DNA of 64,000 nt, taken from assembly GCA_964012715.1 (NCBI GenBank), contig CAXGUG010000004.1, positions 10,515-74,514 of the forward strand. Direction: 5' to 3'. The stretch comes from UBA1479 sp964012715. Lineage in GTDB: Bacteria > Pseudomonadota > Alphaproteobacteria > Rhodospirillales > Casp-alpha2. This document shows, piece by piece, positions 46,364 to 54,355 of the stretch. Numbering within the stretch: position 1 is the first letter of the stretch; every line of letters starts with the position of its first letter. Below the pieces are notes generated by a model. It saw nothing but the letters and a program-made list of their open reading frames with translations, did no database searches and was not told where the DNA came from. The position numbers and the translations under genes are program-made.

Positions 46364-48097
46364 CTAAGCGGCGGTGCCGGCGCTGGTCGGCGCCGCCGTT
46401 CGTACTTTGGCCAGGGCGCTGTCGATGGTCGGCTCGAATTCGACCAGGGGCGGAGTGATTTCGTGGGCGGTCAGGTCGCGCCGTACGCTGACCGATACCC
46501 CGGTCAGGATCACGCGCACGCCCTGGCGCTGCGCCTTATGGGCCAGGCCCTCGATGGTGTTGGCGGCGGTCGAATCCAGGAACGGCACCGCCGCCAGATC
46601 GATGATCAGCGCCTTATGGGTGTCGGAGATACGCTCCAGCACAGAGCCGATGGAGGCGGCCGCCCCAAAAAAGAACGCGCCGACGATGCGGTAGACGACG
46701 ACGTCCGGGTCGGCGGCTTCTTCCTCGTACGGATGGCGGTCGCCGTCCTCATTGTCGGCATGGTCCTCGGCCACGAACGGGCGGTGGCTTTCCACCGCCG
46801 TGGTCTTGGACATGCGATGGATGAACAGGACCGAGCCCAAGGCGAAGCCGACGATGATCGCCTCGGTCAGATCGCGGAAGATCGTCAGCCCCAGCGTCGC
46901 CAGCAGAACCAGCGCATCGCCGCGCGACGCCCGCAACAGGGTCGCGAAGGCATGCTTTTCGATCATCTTCCACGACACCACGGCCAGCACCCCGGCCAGG
47001 CTGGCCAGCGGGATATAGGCGGCGAGCGGGGCCGCGACCAGAATGAAGATCAGCAAAAACCCGGAATGCATCATGCCCGACAGCGGCCCATGGGCCCCGG
47101 CGCGCACGTTGGTCGCGGTGCGGGCGATGGTCCCGGTCACGCAGATGCCGCCGAACAGGCCCGAAGCCACGTTGGCCGCCCCCTGCGCCACCAGCTCGCA
47201 GTTGGAGCGATGCCGCCGCCCGGTCATGCCGTCGGCGACCACGGCGGATAATAGGGATTCGATCGCGCCCAACAGGGCGAAGGCGACGGCGTTGGGCAGC
47301 ACCGCCTGAACCTTGGCCAGGGTCATGTCCGGCAGGGTCGGCAGGGGAATGTCCTGCGGAATGCCGCCGAACCGGGTGCCGATGGTTTCGACCGGCAGGT
47401 TGAAGGCCGCGACCGCCGCCGCCGCCCCGGCCACGGCGATCAGCATCCCCGGCCAGCGCGGCAGGAACCGCGAAACCCCGGAGATGACCGCGACCGTGCC
47501 GACCGACAGGGCCAGCGCCGCGCCGTTGAACGACCCCAGGCCGTGCCACAGCACCGGCAGCTTTTCCAACAAGGGGCCGGGTTCGGCCTCGGTCAAGGTC
47601 AGGCCCAACAGGTCGCGAACCTGGCTGGCGAAAATGATCACCGCGATCCCGGCAGTGAACCCGACCGTCACCGGATAGGGAATGAACTTGATGTAGGTGC
47701 CCAGTCGCAGCACCCCGACCACGGCCAGGATCAGCCCGGCCATGACCGTCGCCAGGATCAGGCCGTCCATCCCGTGTTGCTGCACCGTCCCGGCGACCAA
47801 CACGATGAAGGCCCCCGCCGGGCCGCCGATCTGAAACCGGCTGCCGCCCAGGGCGGAGACGAAAAACCCGCCGACGATGGCGGTGTAAAGCCCCTGCGCC
47901 GGGGTCGCGCCCGAGGCGATGGCGATGGCCATCGACAGCGGCAGGGCGACGATCGCCACGGTCAGGCCCGCGACGGCGTCGGCCCGCAATTGCGCCAGGC
48001 CATAGCCTTCGCGCAGGACGGTGACGAGTTTGGGCGTGAACAGTTCGGTGAAGGATGCTTCGGGCGAAGCGGGTCGGGTCGGCTGGTGCGCGGTCAT
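46364..48097 (-). CDS. SulP-family anion transporter with STAS domain
   Basis: 577 residues. About 12 hydrophobic helices cover residues 25-430, including VAIVALPLSMAIAIASGATP (the SulP start), FQIGGPAGAFIVLVAG and LFGGICVTGTIARTATNVRA; then a cytoplasmic STAS domain (about 460-560) with KALIIDLAAVPFLDSTAANT. SulP carriers move sulfate, bicarbonate or other anions. Between them is a charged loop with EDHADNEDGDRHP. With a carbonic anhydrase 2.4 kb away bicarbonate is conceivable, but nothing in the sequence settles it. Confidence 0.92.
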   Translation of the reverse strand: MTAHQPTRPASPEASFTELFTPKLVTVLREGYGLAQLRADAVAGLTVAIVALPLSMAIAIASGATPAQGLYTAIVGGFFVSALGGSRFQIGGPAGAFIVLVAGTVQQHGMDGLILATVMAGLILAVVGVLRLGTYIKFIPYPVTVGFTAGIAVIIFASQVRDLLGLTLTEAEPGPLLEKLPVLWHGLGSFNGAALALSVGTVAVISGVSRFLPRWPGMLIAVAGAAAAVAAFNLPVETIGTRFGGIPQDIPLPTLPDMTLAKVQAVLPNAVAFALLGAIESLLSAVVADGMTGRRHRSNCELVAQGAANVASGLFGGICVTGTIARTATNVRAGAHGPLSGMMHSGFLLIFILVAAPLAAYIPLASLAGVLAVVSWKMIEKHAFATLLRASRGDALVLLATLGLTIFRDLTEAIIVGFALGSVLFIHRMSKTTAVESHRPFVAEDHADNEDGDRHPYEEEAADPDVVVYRIVGAFFFGAAASIGSVLERISDTHKALIIDLAAVPFLDSTAANTIEGLAHKAQRQGVRVILTGVSVSVRRDLTAHEITPPLVEFEPTIDSALAKVRTAAPTSAGTAA

Positions 48098-48300
48098 GAT
48101 GGCGGCGGCCTTTCAGGGAACGAGAGGCGGCCGCAGGCGCCCAGAACGGGCGTCGGCGGTCAGATATCGGATAAGTGGTGTGTCCCCAGTATTGGCAGGT
48201 CGATGGCCCCGCGGTCAATGGGGTCTTTGGCGCTGCACAAAGGGTCATGCGGCGGTCATGCCGCGGGGCCAGATTTCCCCAAGGTTTTCCCACTCAGGAT

Positions 48301-48329
48301 TTGCTATCTGCTGCACCGCAACATATATT
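48301..48329 (+). promoter_or_regulatory. Sigma-70 type promoter of ppa
   Basis: TTGCTA (48301-48306) and TATATT (48324-48329) are separated by 17 bases: 4/6 and 5/6 matches to consensus with ideal spacing. Start of transcription would fall near 48336, leaving a leader of about 40 bases before ppa. Confidence 0.6.
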
Positions 48330-48375
48330 CCGCCCCGTCGCAGAACGGCACAAAGAAACAAGGAACAGCCGCGCC

Positions 48376-48915
48376 ATGAACATGGACAAGATCCCGGTGG
48401 GCGAAAACGCCCCCTATGACGTCAACGTCATCATCGAAATCCCCATGGGCGGGAACCCGGTGAAGTACGAACTGGATAAGGAATCCGGCGCGATGTACGT
48501 CGACCGTTTCCTTCATACGGCGATGTACTATCCGTCGAATTACGGGTTCATCCCGCACACCCTATCCGACGACGGCGACCCCGCCGACGCCATGGTTCTG
48601 GGTCAGGTCCCGGTGCAGCCGGGCGTTATCATTCGCTCGCGCCCGATCGGCGTGTTGATCATGGAAGACGAAAGCGGGATCGACGAAAAGATCCTCTGCG
48701 TTCCGGTCAACGACCTGCATCCGTACTACGGCAACGTCGACAACTACCGCGACGTCCGCCCGGTCCTGTTGGACCAGATCGCCCACTTCTTCGAGCACTA
48801 CAAGGACCTGGAGCCCGGCAAATGGGTCAAGGTCAAAGGCTGGGGCGAGAAGGAACAGGCCATGGACCTGATCCGTCAGGCCATCGAGCGGGCCAAGGAA
48901 GCCAAAAAGGCTTAA
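48376..48915 (+). CDS. ppa: Inorganic pyrophosphatase
   Basis: 179 residues, the normal length of family I. GNPVKYELDKESGAMYVDRF, the active-site motif DDGDPADAMVL and KVKGWGEKEQAMDLI are diagnostic. It hydrolyses pyrophosphate to drive biosynthesis. An ATG at 48382 is an alternative start. The reading frame is open further upstream, but the family N terminus begins at MDKIPVGENAP. Confidence 0.97.
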   Translation: MNMDKIPVGENAPYDVNVIIEIPMGGNPVKYELDKESGAMYVDRFLHTAMYYPSNYGFIPHTLSDDGDPADAMVLGQVPVQPGVIIRSRPIGVLIMEDESGIDEKILCVPVNDLHPYYGNVDNYRDVRPVLLDQIAHFFEHYKDLEPGKWVKVKGWGEKEQAMDLIRQAIERAKEAKKA

Positions 48916-48982
48916 TCCCCTTCTTTCGGGCCATCCCCAGGCTGCTCTGGGTGCGCCGGGCCAAGTTTGATAAGCTCGGCGC

Positions 48983-49519
48983 ATGGCCCTTTCCAAACGC
49001 ATGACCGTGGTCGAGGCCGATATCACCGTCCTCGACACCGACGCCATCGTCAACGCCGCCAATGAACATCTGGCGCCGGGCGGCGGCGTCTGCGGCGCGA
49101 TCCACCGCGCCGCCGGCCCAGCCCTGGCCGCCGATTGCGCCGCCATCGTCAAACAATCCGGTCCTTGCCCGGCGGGCGATGCCCGCATCACGCCGGGCCA
49201 TGATCTTGCGGCGCGTTTCGTCATTCATGCCGTCGGCCCCGTCTGGCACGGCGGCGGCGCGGGCGAAGATGCCTTGCTGGCCGGGGCGTACCGGGCGTCG
49301 TTGCTGCTGGCCCGCGACCGGGGTTTAACCTCCATCGCATTTCCCGCGATCTCGACCGGTATTTTTGGGTTCCCCGCCCCGCGCGCGGCGGGGATTGCCG
49401 TTCGCACGGTCGCGGACTTCCTCAGTCAAAATGCCCTGCCCGACCGGGTCGTGTTCTGTTGTTTCGGCGCGGATAGCGCCGCCTTGCACCGCCAGGCCCT
49501 GGCCGACCTGTCGAATTAA
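48983..49519 (+). CDS. Macrodomain (YmdB-like) ADP-ribose hydrolase
   Basis: 178 residues. VEADITVLDTDAIVNAANEH and LAPGGGVCGAIHRAAG are the ADP-ribose binding loops, and FPAISTGIFGFPAPRAAGIA the second loop; the pattern fits MacroD/YmdB-type enzymes that deacetylate O-acetyl-ADP-ribose or remove mono-ADP-ribose. The Asn-Ala-Ala-Asn and GGGVCGAIH residues needed for catalysis are present. No ADP-ribosyltransferase toxin is adjacent. It is 67 bases after ppa and ends before a terminator shared with the convergent phoX. Confidence 0.93.
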   Translation: MALSKRMTVVEADITVLDTDAIVNAANEHLAPGGGVCGAIHRAAGPALAADCAAIVKQSGPCPAGDARITPGHDLAARFVIHAVGPVWHGGGAGEDALLAGAYRASLLLARDRGLTSIAFPAISTGIFGFPAPRAAGIAVRTVADFLSQNALPDRVVFCCFGADSAALHRQALADLSN

Positions 49520-49548
49520 AAAAGAAGGCGGGCCAAGCGGGTCCGCCT
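49517..49548 (-). terminator. Rho-independent terminator of phoX
   Basis: AGGCGGGCC (49526-49534) pairs with GGTCCGCCT (49540-49548) over 9 base pairs with one G-T wobble and a 5-base AAGCG loop. Read on the minus strand the stem is followed by six T (A-run at 49518-49523), the standard form for phoX ending at 49594. Confidence 0.75.
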
Positions 49549-49593
49549 CCAAGGGTGGTGTCACCGGGACCGGCGACAGGGGGGGTAATAATC

Positions 49594-51555
49594 TCAGCCG
49601 CCGCCGGGTCCACCGATGGGACCACCATCCGGGCGCGTGATCGCGACCACGGCGGCGCGCGGCGGCATGTCGTCGCGGAAGTCGGGCCAACGGGTCGAGG
49701 GCGCGTCGAAGGTCGACCCCTCGCCCGGATGCTGCACGGCGACGAATAGGGTCGTGCCGTCGGGCGTGAATTCGGGGCCGCACATTTCGGCGTCGCGCGG
49801 ACAGGTGAAAAACAGCCGCGTCAGCGCCCGGCCCGCGCCGTCCAGATCGCAGGCGTACATGCCGTCGGGGATGCCGTTCTTTTTCTGCTTCGACCCCTGG
49901 TCGGTCGAAATCCACAACCGGCCCCGGGGGTCGAAGGCGCAATTGTCGGGCGCCGCCAGCCAGGCGCCTTGCGTCGCCGTCGCCGGATGGTAATGGGCGT
50001 CATGGTCGGGCCGCGACGGGTCGCCCGCCCGCAGCAGGATATCCCAGGTAAAGCTGTCGGCCCCATGGTCGGGCGTGCCGTCCGGCCCGGCGGCGGGGGT
50101 CAGCTCCAACACATGGCCGAACGGGTTGGGCCCGCGCGGGTTGGGCCCGTCGGCCTGATCCGCCTTGCGCTTGGTATTGTTGGTCAGCATGGCGTAGACC
50201 CGCCCGTTGACGGGGTTCGGCTCCACATCCTCGGGCCGGTCCAGCGGCGTCGCCCCCGACAGGTCGGCGGCCCGCCGGGTTTCGATCATCACGTCGGCCT
50301 GGGTCTTGAAGCCGTTGGCCGGGGTCAGGTCGCCCTGTCCCTGGACCAGCGGCAGCCAGCGCCCGCTGCCGTCCGCTTCCAACCGGGCGACGTAAAGCGT
50401 GCCCAGGTCCAGGATGTCGCGATTGGCGGCGCGGTTGGCGCGGTCGACTTTCCGGTCGCTGACGAATTTGTATAGATATTCGAACCGCTGATCGTCGCCG
50501 GAATAGACGGCGCAGCGCCCGTCGGCGGTCAGGGCGGAGCCGCCGCCTTCGTGCTTGAACCGGCCCAGGGCCGTGCGTTTGACCGGGACCGAAGCCGGAT
50601 CGTAGGGATCAATTTCGACCAGCCAGCCGAAGCGGTTGGGCTCGTTCGGCTCCTTGGTCACGTCGAAGCGGTCGACATGGCGGCCCCAGCCGTAGCGCGG
50701 CTTGTTCTTGATGCCCATGCGCTTGTGGTTGGCGGCTTCGGGGCCTGGCACCGGGTCGCCCGAGAAATATTGGTGGATGTTTTCCTCGGCGATCAGGATC
50801 GTGCCCCAGGGGGTCTTGCCCCCGGCGCAGTTGTTCAGGGTGCCGATCACCCGGGCCCCGGTCGGGTCCGCTTGGGTGCGCAGGCGGGGATGGCGCGCCG
50901 CCGGGCCGGACAGGGCCATCACGGTGGAGCGCAAGGTCAAGCGCCGGGCGTATGGGCTGCCCGCGACGACGCGCCAAGCGCCGTCGGTCTTGCGGACCTC
51001 GATCACCGAATGACCATGGGCGGCCATTTCGACCGCGGTCTGCGCGGCATCGGCATGGGCCGAGGCCCCTTTGTTCAGGCCCGGCCACATCAGCTCGGTA
51101 TTGCTGTATTCGTGATTGATGCAGAGCAGCCCGTGGTCGCTGCTGCGCGACCCGGCGGGCAGGGGCATGAAGGCAATGAAATCGTTGTTGGTGCCGAATT
51201 GCTTTTCCTGGGCCTCGGCGCTCAGGTTGCGCGGATCGAATGCCGGGGCGTCGGGCAGCACCGGATCACCCCAACGGATCAGAACGCGGGCGTCATGACC
51301 GGCGGCGACCGTATGGCCGTCGGATATGGCATGCGGCGGTTGGGTGAATTTCAAGGTCGAGGGGTTGGTCCCGTCGGCACGGGCCGTGCTGCTACCGAAG
51401 GTCCCGCCGAACAGGGCCCAGGCCGCGCCCGCCGCCCCGCCGGCCAGAACGCCGCGCCGTGCAATCAGCAGGTCCAGCGGTTCGGCCCAGGCCCGCGCCA
51501 CGGGCTGGTCGTCATCGTCTTCAGGGAATTGGTCGGTTTGGTGGTTCTCGTTCAT
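49594..51555 (-). CDS. phoX: PhoX-family (DUF839) alkaline phosphatase, Tat-exported
   Basis: 653 residues. The N terminus, after a short acidic stretch, has LLIARRGVLAGGAAGAAWAL, a twin-arginine signal, with cleavage around STARA. The PhoX core is recognised by GLLCINHEYSNTELMWPG, LNNCAGGKTPWGTILIAEEN and RPEDVEPNPVNGRVYAMLTN. PhoX enzymes use calcium and iron and release phosphate from organic esters in the periplasm. Usually Pho-regulated, but I saw no clear Pho box. Several Asp/Glu-rich loops are in place. Confidence 0.92.
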   Translation of the reverse strand: MNENHQTDQFPEDDDDQPVARAWAEPLDLLIARRGVLAGGAAGAAWALFGGTFGSSTARADGTNPSTLKFTQPPHAISDGHTVAAGHDARVLIRWGDPVLPDAPAFDPRNLSAEAQEKQFGTNNDFIAFMPLPAGSRSSDHGLLCINHEYSNTELMWPGLNKGASAHADAAQTAVEMAAHGHSVIEVRKTDGAWRVVAGSPYARRLTLRSTVMALSGPAARHPRLRTQADPTGARVIGTLNNCAGGKTPWGTILIAEENIHQYFSGDPVPGPEAANHKRMGIKNKPRYGWGRHVDRFDVTKEPNEPNRFGWLVEIDPYDPASVPVKRTALGRFKHEGGGSALTADGRCAVYSGDDQRFEYLYKFVSDRKVDRANRAANRDILDLGTLYVARLEADGSGRWLPLVQGQGDLTPANGFKTQADVMIETRRAADLSGATPLDRPEDVEPNPVNGRVYAMLTNNTKRKADQADGPNPRGPNPFGHVLELTPAAGPDGTPDHGADSFTWDILLRAGDPSRPDHDAHYHPATATQGAWLAAPDNCAFDPRGRLWISTDQGSKQKKNGIPDGMYACDLDGAGRALTRLFFTCPRDAEMCGPEFTPDGTTLFVAVQHPGEGSTFDAPSTRWPDFRDDMPPRAAVVAITRPDGGPIGGPGGG

Positions 51556-51704
51556 GGCCGTCCCCCGATTATCCGCCGGCCGGTCGGAAATGCGACAGCA
51601 ATTTCCGGGCAGCGTCTGTCTTTAGGGGGAAGGCTAGGGCGGCCCGGCGACAGGCCGGTGACCGCCCCATGAACCCTCTATGACGGGGCGCGGCCCCGCG
51701 TTGT

Positions 51705-53993
51705 TTACTTGCCCAGGTTGGCCTGATGCGCCGTCAGGGCCGCCATGGTCACGATGTCGGAGGCCGAGGCATCCATCTGCACGATCTGCGCGGGCTTGGA
51801 GAAACCGAGCAGGATCGGGCCGACCACCGTCGCACCGCCCGCCGCCGACAACAGCCGCGACGAAATGCGCGACGAATGCAGGCCCGGCATGACCAGCACG
51901 TTGGCCGGGCCGGACAGGCGGCAGAACGGATAATTGGCCATCAGGTCGGGGCTCAGGGCGACACCGGCGCTCATTTCGCCGTCGTATTCGAAGTTGACGT
52001 CGCGGCGGTCCAGCACGCCGACCGCATCGCGCATGATTTCCGCATTGGGCAGGTCCGGATTGCCGAAGTTCGAGAACGAGACCATCGCCACCCGGGGCTC
52101 ATGCCCCATGGCCTTGGCCACGGCGGCGGCACCCTCGGCGAAATCGGCGAGCTGTTCCGGCGTCGGGCTGACGTGGACGGCGGTGTCGGCCATGAACAGG
52201 GCCCGGCCGTCGGCGGTCAGGATGATCGAGACGCCGAACACCGAGGCCCCGCCGCCGACTTCCAACATCCGCGACACGTCCTTCAGCGACACCAGGTAAT
52301 GACGGGTCAGACCGGTCACCAGGCCGTCGGCATCGCCCGCTTCGACCATGCAGGCGGCGAATACGTTACGGTTGTTGTTGACCCGGCGCATGGCGTCGCG
52401 GCGCAAAGCGCCCTTGCGCTGTTCCTTGCGGTACAGCATGTCGGTATAGGTCTCGTTCTTATCCGACAGGCGGGCATTGGCGATCTCGATCCCGGCTTCT
52501 TCCGGAAGGCCCAGTTCGGCGATCTTCGCCTGAATGATGTCTTCGCGGCCGACCAGGATCGGCGTGCCGTAGCCCTGGTTCAGGAAGGTATAGGCGGCGC
52601 GGATGACCTTTTCCTCTTCGCCCTCGGCGAACACGATGCGTTTCGGTCGGGCGCGGACTTCGTCCAAAATCGCCTGCAGCGATCCGGCGGTCGGGTCCAA
52701 CCGGGCGGACAGTTCCGCCGCATAGGCATCCATGTCGGCGATCGGCTTAAGGGCCACGCCGCTGTCCATCGCGGCCTGGGCAACGGCCCGGGGCACGGCC
52801 CAGATCAGGCGCGGGTCGAACGGCGTCGGGATCAGGTATTCGCGGCCATAGGACAGGCGCGATCCGGAATAGGCGGCATCGACCTCGTCCGGGACGTCTT
52901 CGCGGGCCAGGTCGGCCAGGGCGCGGGCGGCGGCGATCTTCATCTCTTCGTTGATGGTCGTCGCGCGCACGTCCAAAGCCCCCCGGAAGATGTAGGGGAA
53001 GCCGAGCACGTTGTTGATTTGGTTCGGATAGTCCGACCGCCCGGTCGCGATGATCGCATCGTCGCGGACTTCGCGCACGGCTTCGGGCCAGATTTCAGGC
53101 ACCGGGTTGGCCATCGCGAAGATCAGCGGATTGGCGGCCATCGAGGCGACCATGTCCTGGTTGACCATGTCGGCCCCGGACAGACCGATGAATACGTCGG
53201 CCCCCTTCATGGCGTCGGCCAGGGTCCGGGCCTCGGTCTTGACCGCGTGTTTGGATTTCCACTGGTTCATGCCTTCGGTTCGGCCTTCGAAGATCACGCC
53301 CTTGGAATCGCACAGCGTGACCTGCTCCGCCGGCAGACCCATGGATTCGAACAATTCGACGCAGGCGATCGAGGCCGATCCCGCGCCGTTGACGACCATG
53401 CGGATGTCCTTGATGTCGCGCCCGGTCAGATGCAGGCCGTTGATCAGGCCCGCGGCGGTGATGATCGCGGTGCCGTGCTGATCGTCATGGAACACCGGAA
53501 TGTCGAGCTCTTCCTTCAGGCGCTGCTCGATGATGAAGCATTCCGGGGCCTTGATGTCTTCCAGGTTGATGCCGCCGAACGACTTGCCCAGGAAGCGCAC
53601 GCAGTTGACGAATTCGTCCACGTCCTCGGTGTTCAGTTCCAGGTCGATGCCGTCAATGTCGGCGAAGCGCTTGAACAGGACCGACTTGCCTTCCATCACC
53701 GGGGTCGCGGCGGCGGCGCCGATGTTGCCCAGGCCCAGAACCGCCGTGCCGTTCGAGATGACGGCGACTTTGTTGCCGCGCGCGGTGTAGTCGTAGCTTT
53801 TCGATTCGTCCTTTTGAATCTCCAGGCAGGGGGCGGCGACGCCCGGCGAATAGGCCAGGGTCAGATCGCGCTGCGTGGTCAGCGGCTTGGTCGCGGTGAC
53901 CTGCATCTTGCCGGGGCGGCCCATGGCATGCATGCGCAGGGCATCCTGGTACATCAGGTCATCGGCTTGTTTCTTGTCGGATTGCTTCGTCAT
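51705..53993 (-). CDS. maeB: NADP-dependent malic enzyme with phosphotransacetylase-like domain
   Basis: 762 residues, the large two-domain form. The first 430 residues are a malic enzyme: TLAYSPGVAAPCLEIQ, FHDDQHGTAIITAAGLIN and VNGAGSASIACVELF; the C-terminal 320 are a phosphotransacetylase-like domain (RPKRIVFAEGEEEKVIRAA onward, GDADGLVTGLTRHYLVSL). MaeB decarboxylates malate to pyruvate; the PTA domain is thought to be regulatory (acetyl-CoA). It is divergent from mutS, separated by 362 bases. Confidence 0.96.
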   Translation of the reverse strand: MTKQSDKKQADDLMYQDALRMHAMGRPGKMQVTATKPLTTQRDLTLAYSPGVAAPCLEIQKDESKSYDYTARGNKVAVISNGTAVLGLGNIGAAAATPVMEGKSVLFKRFADIDGIDLELNTEDVDEFVNCVRFLGKSFGGINLEDIKAPECFIIEQRLKEELDIPVFHDDQHGTAIITAAGLINGLHLTGRDIKDIRMVVNGAGSASIACVELFESMGLPAEQVTLCDSKGVIFEGRTEGMNQWKSKHAVKTEARTLADAMKGADVFIGLSGADMVNQDMVASMAANPLIFAMANPVPEIWPEAVREVRDDAIIATGRSDYPNQINNVLGFPYIFRGALDVRATTINEEMKIAAARALADLAREDVPDEVDAAYSGSRLSYGREYLIPTPFDPRLIWAVPRAVAQAAMDSGVALKPIADMDAYAAELSARLDPTAGSLQAILDEVRARPKRIVFAEGEEEKVIRAAYTFLNQGYGTPILVGREDIIQAKIAELGLPEEAGIEIANARLSDKNETYTDMLYRKEQRKGALRRDAMRRVNNNRNVFAACMVEAGDADGLVTGLTRHYLVSLKDVSRMLEVGGGASVFGVSIILTADGRALFMADTAVHVSPTPEQLADFAEGAAAVAKAMGHEPRVAMVSFSNFGNPDLPNAEIMRDAVGVLDRRDVNFEYDGEMSAGVALSPDLMANYPFCRLSGPANVLVMPGLHSSRISSRLLSAAGGATVVGPILLGFSKPAQIVQMDASASDIVTMAALTAHQANLGK

Positions 53994-54355
53994 GGTCTAA
54001 CGGTCTCTTCCCGGTTGCTTTTGTCGTCGGCGGAACAACGACCGTCCGCCCATGCGTTGGGGCGGCGCGCGGCGCTGATCGGTTATGTGCCGATCGGTTA
54101 TGTGGTGAGTCGGTTCCGGCTTCCGGCCGGATACGGTCCCTGGAATGCTCCCTGGCGTTTGTTTTGTTAATTCGTTTGTACGAAACTAAATTACTTAGGC
54201 AAAGGAAAAATTGAAAGTATCGTGTTTTTCTTGTGAACAAGGCTGAAAGCCCCACCCGCTCTGCCGGATGGATTTTCCACAGTTGGGCGAATGGCTTCGC
54301 TTGCGCCGGGGCACCCAGAATGTGGTAGTCTCGCCGCATCCTGGGCGCTGAATGA
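53994..54355. other. 362-base gap between maeB and mutS
   Basis: No gene is supported here. The region holds a 13-base direct repeat GATCGGTTATGTG at 54077-54089 and 54092-54104 (15-base period), an AT-rich stretch at 54160-54225 in which TTCGT (54171-54175) and ACGAA (54180-54184) face each other across 4 bases, and the sites for both divergent starts. No consensus promoter was convincing. Confidence 0.6.
54077..54104. repeat. Tandem 13-base direct repeat
   Basis: GATCGGTTATGTG occurs twice without mismatch, starting at 54077 and 54092, with two bases (CC) between the copies. It is about 85 bases upstream of the maeB start. It could be a binding site for a regulator or a neutral duplication. 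Confidence 0.8.
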
